Source: Pelodera strongyloides
Lineage: Eukaryota; Nematoda; Chromadorea; Rhabditida; Rhabditidae
Reading direction: 5' to 3'
NCBI GenBank assembly: GCA_036852015.1
Contig: JAANDG010000478.1
Span: 1-64,000, forward strand
Length of the DNA stretch: 64,000 bases
The translations under genes were made by a program, and so were the position numbers. The number at the start of each line of letters is the position of its first letter. Within the stretch, counting starts at the first letter, position 1. The notes beneath the pieces are model-generated. The model did no database searches, was not told the origin of the DNA, and worked only from the letters and a program-made list of their open reading frames with translations. Below are positions 34,601 through 46,185 of the stretch, in pieces.

Positions 34601-37600
34601 GGACTTTCTGTCCGTCAGTAATACCTCATTTCATTGAAACGGCCAATTAAAAACACCAAACTAGCCACCTACAATCACTGAAATCTTACGTGCAACACTT
34701 TCTGTTGTTGTTGAGTCATCTTCATATTCCAATTCCCCATACTCCCGGCCGTCACGTCCACTACCTAAATGAGGTATACATATGAACAAAACGGAGAAGC
34801 AACATTGTCCTTCCAACCAATGTGAAACTTCGCGTGCACGCGGCAACCTTACGGCGTGCAAGCGGCGTGGAACAAAGCTTTCGTGCAGAGCCACTGGGTT
34901 CCTCGGGTGCACGTTGCACGTTGGTAAGTTGCCGCTTTCACGCCGTGCTCGCGCCATTTCGCCTTAGACTTCTGATGTGCAAGGCGGAGCGATAAACTTT
35001 TTGCACGCTGCTTTTTTTTAAGTTTTTGCACGATAATGTTTTGGCACGCGTTTCCGATCCATAGCATAAAACACCTCGCCAAATGCGGACGATCACCTCC
35101 CGATTCGTAATGCATTGTATGCAAATTAGTCTAAATCAGTCTAAATCACCTCCCTAAAATTTTGAGATGCGGACCTAATTTATTCCCTGTTCCGATCGGG
35201 GCGCATTTTTGCATGCCGTTTCTACGCCGCTTGCACGCCAAGCTTTGTCAATGCTTCCAACTACACTGCTTTCCTCACCAGAACGCACCGTGAACTAAGT
35301 TTGTACGAAACCATCGCCAGAGAAATAGGGGCTCTGATGGAGGTAAGGTTCACTAAACTTGGCAAGGCCAAGCTGGAAAACTGCACGCGAAGGAGCATAA
35401 CAACTCCCAAACTAATAAACAAAGAAGATTGTGAACACAAACATCCACTCCAAAGATTGAGCGGCGCCCTGTCATATTCTTTCTGACATGATTTACCTGG
35501 CGGGAAAGTAGGCAAGTCTGGAACGCGAATGGAGCGTAACAAACTGACAAACTATCAAACAAAGGCTGCACGCCCTATCATATCCTTTCAGGCATGATTT
35601 CTTGGTGGGAACGTAAATGAGTCAACATACCGGAACCATCGTCATCTTCGCCTAGTACACCCATCTGATCATCGTCCTCCTCTTGGTCATCTCCTTGCTC
35701 AATTACCTCCTCATCTGAAATCAAGTTACGATGGTAGTGGTGCTTCCTAAAGTCGATGAATTTGGCTTGCACAACACTTAAGGGGGGGGGGGTGGAATCT
35801 TGCCAGAATCTTAACCTAAGGGCGGTTCTATAGTCTCCACTATCTTGAAATAAGTTCAAGTAGTTTAATTCGTTTTCCATAAGACAACCTACACAAACAC
35901 AGTCAACAATGACATCATATTTTTACGCTAATTAGTCAACGTTGTGCAGGCCAAATTACTTATATATTGGAGAACACAAAAAATATAATCAATAAGCCAA
36001 TTTATAATAAAGAATCATACCAGCATTGGGAGCTCGTTCCACGTAGTTCCTCAACATCCAACTGACGTGTGGTGTTGAGGTGGTATCTGAAAGATAATTA
36101 GATAATCATTAGTCAAGTCAAGATACGCACAATTTCCCCTACGCGTTGCAAGCAACAACTACTGTAAACAGTTCTAAAGTTCTTGAATTTCTCTCTCTCT
36201 CTCTCTCCAGTGAAGTTTTATGTCAACTCACCAGAGTCAGGGCTTCGGGTCAGGTTGGTGTACGAGGTATCTGAAAATGCAAAAACATCAAATGTAGTAG
36301 TCACTCGATAGTTATAAGGTGCTAATAGTAACTTAGGTCAAGGCACTGTCCAAACTATGATCCATGCTTGTCCTTCGTAAGTTGATGTTGAATTGCGCCA
36401 GAACCTTACAACACTATTTAGGCTATCAACTGTTCGTTCCGAAATACCCATACGTTTAGGAACTAGTCATATACTTTATATATTCAAAAGTAAACTTGTA
36501 AACAAAAAACACTAACCCTGCGATAAAGACCCGGTTCTTATCGATGCCACCCCCTCCATCGTGTCATCTCCTTCAGTAAATGTGCTGGTCGGCTGGCGAC
36601 GGGACCCTAAGATTATTAATTATGTACTAAATACATGGAAAACATTTGTACCTGAGCTGCTGGACATCTTGTCCTTCATTATTAAATCATTTCATTGAAA
36701 AGACCACTGAAAAACGATCTGCTCATAATTCATAACTGGGTATAAAGTGTGCCCCAGATTACGGATCAAAATTGTACGATGAATGCATCTAAACAATCTG
36801 GCCCTATACTGAAGACAAAGAGCAATTTATCATCTAGAACTCGTCGTCTACTGATCAGGACCTCAGCGGAACATAAGGAAAAACGTTGAAACTGTATTCC
36901 CTCCCTTGAATAAAGGTGCACGCTCTTGAAGCGTAAAATATTTATTTATCTAGTTAACAAGTTTTATTATGTACGAACAACCCCTCTTCGTGAGCCATTT
37001 GTTATGGTTGAATTCTAGTGCTCACAACTAACTACCATTGCAAACGCATAGATTTTAGAAGTTTGCATACTTTCAATCACCAATTTCAAGCGCGCAGTTT
37101 TCATTCTGGTGTACATAGTCTGGAGAACCTAGCCAGCTCAAACAGATTGAAGAGTTAGCACATACCATTCGACTCAACTCCAACTTCAGGCCGTTCTGAT
37201 AAGGCTTTTCCCGTGTGGCACGACACACTTCCAACGCTCATCACATCTGTAAGATACACACATAGAATCGAAAAGGAGAAGAAATACTCATAGATACGCA
37301 TTAGTCTACCATAGGTGATTGCACTGCAAATTCATTCCGTACATTCTTAAACGCAACGCCAACACAAACCGCGAGGAGCTCGGCAGCGGAGAGCGTTGGG
37401 CATGAGGAACGTACCATGTGTGGCTAATTTGCAGTTGGCGCACCGATTGCGTATCTATCAAGGGTGAGGGACGCCAATGCATGAAAATGATGCGCCACAT
37501 GCACGCAAATGGTGCGCCACATGCACGCAAATGGCAAATGGTGCGCCGCATGCACGCAAATGGTGCGCCAGTACACGCAAATGGTGCGCCAGTACAAAAT

Positions 37601-40600
37601 GGTGCGCCAGTACACGCAAATGGTGCGCCAGTACAAAATGGTGCGCCAGTACACGCAAATGGTGCGCCACATGCATGTAAATGGGGCGCCACATCCACAT
37701 GCACGCAAATGGCACGCCACATCCACGCAAACGGTGCGCCACATGCACTCAAACACCTCGCCAGCAAAAGCATCAGCCAGAACATACCACCCGGTTGGTC
37801 ATCTAATCCAAGTGCCGTCCTCACGTCGGGGCTTCCAGCATCAGAATCGACATCTGTAAGGAAGATAAAAAGATCTCGAAACGAACGGAATAAGTGCCGA
37901 TCCAATTCCAGAGTTTTTCGTACTACAGTACTACTAGAAACGTCCTATTGCGAATGCTTATCTTCGGCTGCAACCGTATATGTGAATGCGCGCACAACAA
38001 TGGAAGGATGACTTAACAGGGCGGCGCATCAGCATGAGTCTTCATATTTAGTTGGCGCACCCCAGACGCTGCATAAAGCCAATGCGCACTGCGCACATCA
38101 TGCGACCAATATGTGCGCCAAGCATACCGTCGCGCCTGTCGCTACAATGTGGCGCACCGGAAGTGTTTAAAAAAACTACAGCACCAAAGAAAGACTTACC
38201 GACAAAATCATCAGGAATCAATACTCCATCCATCCAGTCCAAACCTGCGTACTGTGATCCAGTCGACAACATATCATTACCGGCCCGATCTGCAGGGAGA
38301 TAACAATAATAATTTCTACATCATAAAAACACACATAAAAAAAGAAATATCTATTATTACTCATCTACAAACACACAACAAAACGGCCTTTTGGTAGACG
38401 TTATTTTAAGATCCTGCAAATTGGAACTTTTGACTCGGTGAATCAAGTAAGTATTAGTATTACTCAACTGAGTAATTAAAAGCGTCTGGAACGTCACAAC
38501 ATGCGGATGCCGAACCGGGGGCACCGTCATGCTTAAGGTTAATTGCATAATTCCATTCCTACCATTACTTAGGGCACTGCCATCCATTGATCCACCATTC
38601 TGACCATTATCCGCCAATCCTCTATCCAACAAGCTCACGTCTTCCTGCGAAAGACTCCTATCCCTCATCTCGTCCGAGCCTTCACGTCCTCCTGAAAAGA
38701 AACAAACGATACAAAACTCAATAATAACACACTTAGTTAATGGAACACTTATCAATAAGAAAATAAATAGAACGGTGAAAGACGCAATCGTTCATAGTAG
38801 GTACTAGTAGTAGGTAATAAGCAACAAATTGAAAGGAAACAGGGAAGTACGAACTATTAGAACGGCCACTGCTACGAGACGCTTCGACGAGCTCGGCAGA
38901 ACTCTTCGACTCATCGGCCACTCCGTCTTGCTGCGAGACTGTGGCAACAACTCCTGCAAGTAAATTACCAATACGAACACTGTCAAATCTGACTCTTACA
39001 TAATTACAACTTATACTAACTATGGAATCTAATCAAGCACGAAAAAACAGTATTTTAAACACTCGTGAGAAAGACCATCAAACATCTCCGGATTTGTTTG
39101 ACCAACCATCTTGGAAAGTTACTGTAACTAACTGAAACATGTCGTTAATACATTCTCCCTACAAACTGCTCCACAACTAAGCAATACATTTCTCCAGTTA
39201 TGCATGTAGATTACTGTGGACCGTAAGGTCATAGTTGAAAAGACAACAGCCCAATTCAAAGAAAAGCAACATTGCAAATAGGAAGTTTAATGAAAAACTG
39301 ACCAGGGGCTCCATCTTGCGGGTCATCAGAATCGTGCTCACTGGAAGATCCCGATCCAGTCAGTGATGGTGGGGAAAGCGAACGACCTGAAACGCAACAC
39401 AAAGATGTAAGTTACAGTACATACTGACACGTACCTGTAAGTACATGTAAGTTACAGTACATACCACCTTAAAATTAGATATTTCCACACTTTCAAAAGA
39501 AAAAAGTCGAGCAGTGGACGTGCAATATTTCGATTTTGAATTCTTATTCTCCAACAAAATCAACCAAATGGAAATCCGGACACTAAGTCAGATTGTGTGC
39601 AAAAAAGTAAACATCTTCAATAAAAAAAAACATACCAGTGCTGAGTGATGGAGAATGAGCACGAAGGGGATCAGGTCCTTGTGCTCCTGAGTTGACAAAT
39701 ATTAGTCCTTACATAAAAAACAGTATTCTAACAGAACCCGCGCGCCTAGCCCCAATAATCAGTGGTGAATAAACATCATAATACGCTAAAAATGTATTCT
39801 TGTACTGGGTGTAAAGTGTTAAACGTATAAACGCGAGAATAAACCAATGCGTAAGATGCATCGATAAGACCAAGCCGAAAACCATGAAACATATCTTTTT
39901 CCTACCGAACTTCAATAAACATGTAGGAAAAAACATACCATGGCTGACAGACGGTGAACGAGCACGAAGGGGATGAGGTCCTTGTGCTCCTAAGTTGACA
40001 AGTATTAATAATTCGATAAAACCATTCTAATCCACGAAAAACCCGGCACCAATCATAAAATGCTTAAAACTAAAAGACATAGTTCAACGCAATTCGAGTG
40101 CGTGAGGAAGAATCAAACTCATTAGCACGAGAACCAAAGGGTAGGCCAAGATAGAAAGTATGCATACCGGATGATTGCGACTGGTTCCGTGGATGAATTA
40201 TGCGCTGTGCGGCGATGGTAGCGGGTTGGGAGGCAATGGGGATCGCGACTTGGGCGTGTACGAGGGCGGGCACTGGCTGGGGTACGGTTACAGACACTCC
40301 ACCAGCTCCTGAATATAAATATACAGTTTAGCATAGTCCTTTTAATTTGTAGTATAGTTGAAAGCACGGATGATCTCGGAACAGCTCAGAAATCAAAATA
40401 TCAACGAAATGAGTCGCATGAATCTTACCGCTGATGAGTCGCCCTAAGAACACAACACTAGAAAGTCACTGAACAGATCGGCTAGCTCCATTCAGTAGAC
40501 ACTCATTTACTACACCTATGTTTACTGACACAACTTATAGTGTACGGGAATTCATGCCCTGGAGACACTACCGTAACCCCAACAAAGGGAATAAAGGTTC

Positions 40601-43600
40601 AAGCAAAGCAGATTATAATTTTGGTGCCGATGCGTAACTATAAGAACGCTATGTTTCACGCAAAGGTCGAAAGGCTACCCGTAGATGGTCGGCTTAACAA
40701 CATTATGTTTCATCAAATTCATATAAGTTTTACTGTTCCTAGAGATGGTTAGAGTAACCCAGAGGGTTGTTCGCCTATGTGTTAAGTGAACGTAAAAGCC
40801 TTGGCATAAACCAAAGCGTATAACGTGACGCAGCAACAATCTCCGGGTTTCTCTACCCATCTTTGAAAACCATTACAATTGAGATATAATTAAATATCGG
40901 TAAAACTGTCCACCGTCTCTGGGTAAGCGATTGACCATCTCCGAAACCAATTTAAAAATGTGTATATTTGCGTGAAACATGGCGTTCCCAGAACCACCCC
41001 ACGTGACGCGTCGAAATCACACTTTGTGGCAAAAACGAACAAAAGTGTACTGCATGATGTGTACCATATAAACAAGTGTACTGCATGATGTGTACTATAT
41101 AAACAAGTGTACTGTATGATGGAAGGACACTGACCTGGAGGTGGAGCTTGGTCGTCGTCAGAGTCCTCACTTCCAGTTATTGATGGCGAAGACGGTGTGG
41201 ATTGTCGGCGAGGGCGGTTTCCTGAACGAAAAAGTATAAACATAGTCTTACAAGAAGCACATTTAACTACATCGCACTGGTTTCCAACAGATCAAGGAAC
41301 GTTCGGAAAGATTCATTTGTCCATAGAACTTCCCGGATTGAACAAAATGCTTCGAATTTCTTGTGATTTACTTAATTTGCTTGTTGAGACTTATTTTACT
41401 ATTGCTTTACTATGTTTTATTTACTACGTGTATTTTTTTAAAAACAAAACTGCACGTTACATTGCTTTCTTTGATTGTCTTTGTGCGTAATAAATTACTA
41501 TTATAGTTTGTCTCGTTATTATGAAGAAAAACACATGTATATGAAAATTACCGGGTGGCGGCTGCTGGACCTGGCCTTGGACAGATGGTGCGGGTCCTGG
41601 AGCAGCTCCGAGTGCTGGCGGCAACGGCATGTATGGAAGTCCGGGTACTGGCGCAAGTACAGCAAGTACAGCGGGCTGTGCTGGCGCGGCAGGAACGGCT
41701 GGCATCTGGAGGACAGCGATGGGGGCTGCTGAAAGTTACAATTATAACCGAGCAAAGATGAAAAACATACCAGTACTTCCAGATGAGGAACGGGACCGAG
41801 AACGACGAGCTTGGCCTGTAACACCCTAGTTTAAAAGTAGAAGTTCAGAAAAACGAGCTATTCCACAGCAAATCAGTCATCACAAAGTATACATAGTTTA
41901 TGAGCAATCTACACGCGCAATTAAGAAACTCATTAGAAATTGAGAAAAGTGAAACAAGAAGCAAAACTATAAACCAAAATAGGACAAGCGTTCATACCGG
42001 ACGCGTTCTGTGGTGGTTGGGCAGGGAGTGGCTGGACTTGTACGGCTTGAGAAGGCGCGGGCTGTGGAATGACTGGCAACAGGGCAACAGCTCCGGCTCC
42101 TGAATAACACCTTAATGGTTCTAGAATACCATACCCCTCTTCGCTTAGTTTAGCTAAGATATGCATGTGCACAGAAACTCAGAACTCAGAACATTCGTGA
42201 ATCGAAGTAAGCTCTCAAGATACGCATGAAGCAGATCACTTCATTCTAGAAAACTAGGAGGTCACGAATGCGGTCCGAGCGTCACATAAGCAAGCCTTCA
42301 TTCAACACGCTCTTGTTAATCAATAATACTTAATCTTACTCAATACATCTTGCCATTCCGACTTACAGGTCAAATTCACGCCCTGGAGTTACAGTAACCA
42401 TGAGAACAACCGGTTACAAATGAGCATAACACAATAAATAGCAAATGCATAAAAAGTAAATAAAGCAAACTGACCGGGAAGATCATCCTCCGAATCAGAC
42501 GAAGAACCAGTTGATCCCGTTACGGAACTGCTCGAAGCACGACGGTTCCGTCCTGAAACGATAAATTAATATTCTATTCTAGATATTAACTATTCTAGAC
42601 TCAGAAGGATTACATCATGCAAACTCCCAACATAACTCCCAAATGTAAGCCATGGCCATGACCCAACGTTCCATCAAATAACTGCATTGGGGGTTACATA
42701 CTACAGTACTCACGCACCTATGAGCATTCAGAGTGAAAGAGGTCATTCGGAAACAACTGGATATTAACACAAAACAAGAGTGTTATGAGCCTTTAATAGT
42801 AAAGGATTTAATGGGGCTGTGTTTCTATTATCGTGCGTCTTGTTATTATTATGCAAGAAAGCTAAAGAATACCTTGTGCTGGCGGTGGTGGAACATTGGC
42901 AGGCGCAGGCGGCTGCGGGAGCGGAGCTTGTGGTTGGGCTACGGCGGGTCCGGGAGCGGGAACATGAGCGACCGCTCCAGGAGCGGGAGCGGCGGGTACG
43001 ACAGGATTGGCGACTGAAATCAACAAATTACAACTTGGACACCAGTAATCAGTATGCAGTACTCCCAACCTTTACGTTAAGAGTGCTGTATAGGGATTAT
43101 ACTAACTACGCACACCTTGAATGGGTTCGCACGCACAATATGTACTGCAACACTGGGCATAGACAAGTGCGTAAAAAGACGCATCAAACAACTCTCGGTT
43201 AGTCTGACTACCTCCAGAAACCACTACCATTACAACGTATATGTAATTTGGTGAAACACATTGTTTCATACCGACTATCTCCGGATAAGCCATTGGCCAG
43301 CTCCGGAACCAATTTAAAAATGTATATATTCGCGCGAAACATAGCGTTCTTAGTACAATGTTACGCATCGAATATATAGCCTGGCAACACGGTGCGCTAG
43401 GAACTAGGAAGTAAACGTTAAGTAGTACAGTAACCTTACAATATATTCATACATCGCTTTCTTATTGCCCAATAAAAACGATGTTAAAAATACCGGGCTG
43501 TGCTGGCGGTGGGTTCTGGACGGCGATAGGAGGCGGAGGCGGTACTTGCGGCAGCGCGGGCGGAAGAGCGATCGGTGCAGCAGCAGCGGGCTGCGCACGA

Positions 43601-43601
43601 C
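31609..43601 (-). CDS. Large disordered-protein gene built of phase-1 cassette exons (5' end not found)
   Basis: I chained 27 exons in one frame, 5' to 3': 43494-43601, 42873-43013, 42475-42552, 41998-42099, 41771-41815, 41552-41728, 41135-41221, 40168-40308, 39939-39989, 39636-39686, 39303-39386, 38855-38953, 38563-38691, 38200-38289, 37788-37853, 37166-37246, 36517-36606, 36232-36270, 36021-36086, 35631-35714, 34690-34764, 33609-33713, 33241-33369, 32661-32939, 32218-32412, 31903-31986, 31609-31673. All but the last are multiples of three in phase 1-1; acceptors are mainly TTTCAG or TTACAG. The product has at least about 913 residues of low-complexity sequence: Pro/Ala-rich exons alternate with Ser/Arg/acidic ones, then Ser/Thr/Asp-rich exons, ending in ETEEKRKRE. 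There is no known domain; function is unknown. The first coding exon is missing. Confidence 0.7.
32218..32412 (-). CDS. Exon with an internal 25-residue duplication
   Basis: Exon 25 of the cassette gene. SQLSASTARSRSPFSERASQ followed by VTEDSV is repeated immediately as SQLSASTARSRSSFSQQVSQ followed by LTEDD. The duplication is also visible at DNA level (TTCTGTGA and GGCTGGCT blocks), so it arose by an in-frame tandem duplication. The donor is the unusual A|GTTGGTTT, shared with the next exon at 31903-31986. Confidence 0.65.
32661..32939 (-). CDS. Longest cassette exon, Ser/Thr/Ala-rich
   Basis: Exon 24 of the cassette gene: 279 nt, 92 whole codons, phase 1-1, acceptor GATTTCAG and donor GTATCA. 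The sequence has degenerate repeats of the type DSTRTAELPSLMTADE and EDSTRTAQSCDVLTSATAQL, rich in S, T, A and D, and is likely disordered. Confidence 0.65.
33720..33960. repeat. Duplicated intron segment, copy 1 (empty site)
   Basis: GGAGAAGCAACATGGTCCTA, CAACTACACTGCTT, CCAGAGAAA and AAGGTTCA landmarks recur in order at 34,780-35,430. The other copy is split by a 436-bp inverted-repeat element at 34818-35253, which this copy lacks. Confidence 0.7.
33950..34210. repeat. GC-rich dispersed repeat patch
   Basis: Contains GTGGTGCACCGC- and GGCGCGC-type palindromic stretches and ends with CAACGCGATGGCGCGGA, matching the family seen at 13.8, 14.4, 15.2 and 22.5 kb. It is intronic in the cassette gene and shows no coding frame. 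Confidence 0.5.
34818..35253. mobile_element. 436-bp inverted-repeat element with 8-bp target duplication (hAT-like)
   Basis: The left end CAATGTGAAACTTCGCGTGC and right end (reverse complement CATTGACAAAGCTTGGCGTG) form an imperfect inverted repeat of about 28 bp. The element is flanked on both sides by CTTCCAAC (34810-34817 and 35254-35261). Eight-bp duplications are typical of hAT transposons. There is no transposase. The motif GGCGTGCAAGCGGCGT is repeated near both ends. Absence from the paralogous intron segment at 33.8 kb confirms the boundaries. Confidence 0.8.
37490..37750. repeat. Minisatellite, 18-21-bp unit ATGGTGCGCCA
   Basis: Tandem units of the form ATGGTGCGCCAGTACACGCAA, alternating with a shorter GTACAAA variant and flanked by CACATGCACGCAA variants; about 12 units. 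It lies in an intron of the cassette gene between 37246 and 37788. All frames through it are open because of unit length; these are not genes. Confidence 0.9.
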
Positions 43602-43632
43602 CTGAAAGTGACAACTGACAAATCTACTACAT

Positions 43633-44353
43633 GGCTAATTGTACAATATTACGCACCACCACAAAAACCGCATGTACGCAAAAAACCGCATTGGGTGTTC
43701 GAACACTCAAAAACCGCACGCGCCAACTTTGTTACGCACGAAACCGCATAAACCCGCAAAAACACCACAATGTTACACATGAAGCTAAAATCCTGCTAAA
43801 AACTATTCTTTGCATTTTTTATGAAGGTAATCAATTACAGATGTTGCGTTATAATAGAAATAATCATTCCACGCAGTAGCTTGGTAATATACGGTAAACT
43901 CTGGAAACATGTCACCTATTTTTATTTATTAGTTTTCTTAATTTAATTTATTTGTGTGCAGTGCATTTTCGGTGTATTATCGATTTAGTTGGAAAAGCTT
44001 GGAAGTTCCTACGTTAATCCCGAGCACTTTGGGTAAACTTTAGCCCCGTTCACTTCGCTTTGTCGCGCAAGCGTAGGTTAGCATGTCGGAGAGACAAACT
44101 TTGATATTAAAATTTAGTTAATGATAGTAGTTAGTTAATAAGATAATAAGATGGTTTAAAGATTAACTGGTTTGGCTGGAACGTTTTTTTACTAAAAATA
44201 TGTTCATGCGGTTTCATGTGTAACAAATGCGGTTTTATGCGGTTTCGTGCGTAACAAAGTTGGCGCGTGCGGTTTTTGAGTGTTCGAACACCCAATGCGG
44301 TTTTTTGCGTACATGCGGTTTTTGTGGTGGTGCGTAATATTGTACAATTAGCC
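43633..44353. mobile_element. 721-bp inverted-repeat element with 9-bp target duplication (Mutator-like)
   Basis: Arms of about 150 bp start GGCTAATTGTACAATATTAC and are near-perfect inverted copies (43633-~43785 and ~44205-44353), rich in AACCGCAT motifs. CTACTACAT flanks both sides (43624-43632 and 44354-44362). Long terminal repeats with a 9-bp duplication fit a non-autonomous Mutator-like element. The centre has no transposase. It separates the cassette gene from the six-exon gene upstream. Confidence 0.8.
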
Positions 44354-44553
44354 CTACTACATACACTCCCCTAATCTCTTCCACTGAAACAACTAACCTA
44401 AAAAACTAAGCACTTCTAAGTGAGCCGTTCCTCATTTCTTACTGTAGGAGCACAGTAAACGTAGTGCTTATTGAGCACAGTCATGTACAAAGCACGTATA
44501 ACCGCGATCGACATACAGTATACAATATAACAAAAAAATATCCAGCTTTACCT

Positions 44554-46185
44554 CTATTTCCACGGATAGGGAGTGGAACAAGGAAGTACTGGATCGGCGC
44601 AGAACTCGCGTCCAGCATGCAATCCGCGTACTAAAAGAACCCTTATGCTTTTTGTCTGCAAATCGAGTGCAGCGTTTAGCCGCATCCATACCGAGCATGC
44701 AAATTGATACTGCAAGGTACTAGTGAAATCGTGGGATCTTCCCATGGAGCCATAGAAAACAAACAAAGTATACAATAAAATTCCTTACTAAGACGGCATT
44801 TCCTTGGTCAACCTCCAACGCCTTCCTGAGCAGGGCGGGCCACAAGTCACGTTCCAGCCGGGCGAGCTGAAGTGCTCTCTGGGTGGAGTGGAGCGAAATC
44901 GGCGTGACGGCGTTGCTCAGCTAAAAAGAAGTTGTGTACAAATGGAATAGAAGAATACGGAATACCGTAACATCAACTCCGCACAGGCAATAACTCGCAC
45001 ACTCCGTTATGCGTGAGCAATTTATACATTCGAGCAGCAAAATAAACTACAAACTCCCGTTGATTACTTAAATTCACGGCCTCATGTCCGACTCTCAGTT
45101 CAAGCACTCATTCATTGTTTCATACCTTTTACTAGAGAGAAGAAAGCTTATTACAAGGCAGACTCACCCTATTCAACGCCCGCTTGGCAACACCAATGGA
45201 CGTCAAGTTTACGTTTTGGAAAGCGTCCACCGCGGTTCCATACTGTGTGGCGGTTTCCAAACCTACACGTAGAGCCTTAGCCGCCGACATCTAAAACAGT
45301 TCAGTAAATGGTTGAGTACAAGTGAGGCAAACATGCACAGTAGCATCATAACCATAAAAAGGTAGCGACAAAGGCAGAAAGTATGCATGTGTAAAGTAGC
45401 CTAATGATCAGGATCTCTACGGGACAACATTAAGCTTTAAGCAACTGCAATGAACCACCCATGAATTGTCCAATATGCCATATATGCAACTTATATGGAA
45501 CCGTTCTACAAAAGGATAGAACACAGTTCACATACAATGCATGGCAATGCGGTATATCATCAGCTCTCACCTTTCGAAGCAAGGTATGTACATGCTAATG
45601 AAAACGGAATAAGAAAAAGAAAAGTGAATATCACTTACCACGATCTGGGCAGAGGAGGCCCGGTCAAATATGCGCCTGACCTGCAGTCTAGACCGATTGG
45701 CCCACATCCCAATCAGACCCCTATCGCACTGGAGGGTGCGCTCAACGTCGTCGACCTTGAGTACGAGCTAAAACAGAGAACATGAGAAATACACACCGAA
45801 ATAAATGATACTCTGAACTTTGTACCAACTAAAACACCACAATAGAAAAATCTACACGGTCTCTTACCAACTTCATTACTCACAGCTGCCTGAGATATCC
45901 TACTCTGCAACCTGTCAAAATAGTGAAAAGGGTACTATTGTTACTTACATGGGCGTACTCGGCGGCGCACTGCACCACCGAAAGGTGCTCGACAGGTCGG
46001 GCGAGCGCCAGCGCATTGGCCGCAACCGCCGGGTTGGGTGCGGCAACCACAGGCGGAGCGGCGATGGCTGGCTGCACGGGCGCGGGAGGAGGCGGTGCGG
46101 GAGCGGGTGGAGCTACTCCAACGGCAGCGGCATTGAGCGCCGCGAGCCGCGGGCTGCGTCTCAAAGCTGGAGCAGGTGCGAACAT
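44554..46185 (-). CDS. Complete six-exon gene, 265 residues, unknown function
   Basis: Exons 5' to 3': 45949-46185, 45884-45904, 45639-45767, 45168-45290, 44789-44920, 44554-44709. All junctions are phase 0 with GTAAGT, GTGAGT or GTAAGG donors, and the last exon ends in TAG at 44554-44556. Exon 1 (79 residues, starting MFAPAPALRRSPRLAALN) is Pro/Ala-rich and basic at first, which suggests a disordered or nuclear head. Exons 3-6 look helical (KVDDVERTLQCDRGLIGMW, LQLARLERDLWPALLRKALE). Exon 2 is a 21-nt microexon (SRISQAA). An in-frame ATG at 46284 could extend the N-terminus by 33 residues. No family is recognised. Confidence 0.65.

Noticed and set aside
37490..37750. Possible CRISPR-like array
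   Set aside because: Units are contiguous without unique spacers, and the genome is eukaryotic.
37306..38011. Long open frames of up to 199 codons on both strands around 37.3-38.0 kb
   Set aside because: They run through the 18-21-bp minisatellite, whose unit length keeps several frames open. The true coding here is only the 66-nt exon at 37788-37853.
45863..45912. Longer exon 2 (acceptor GACAG, donor GTAAGAG) in the six-exon gene
   Set aside because: It puts a TAG in frame and breaks phase with exon 3; the 21-nt version keeps phase 0 on both sides.
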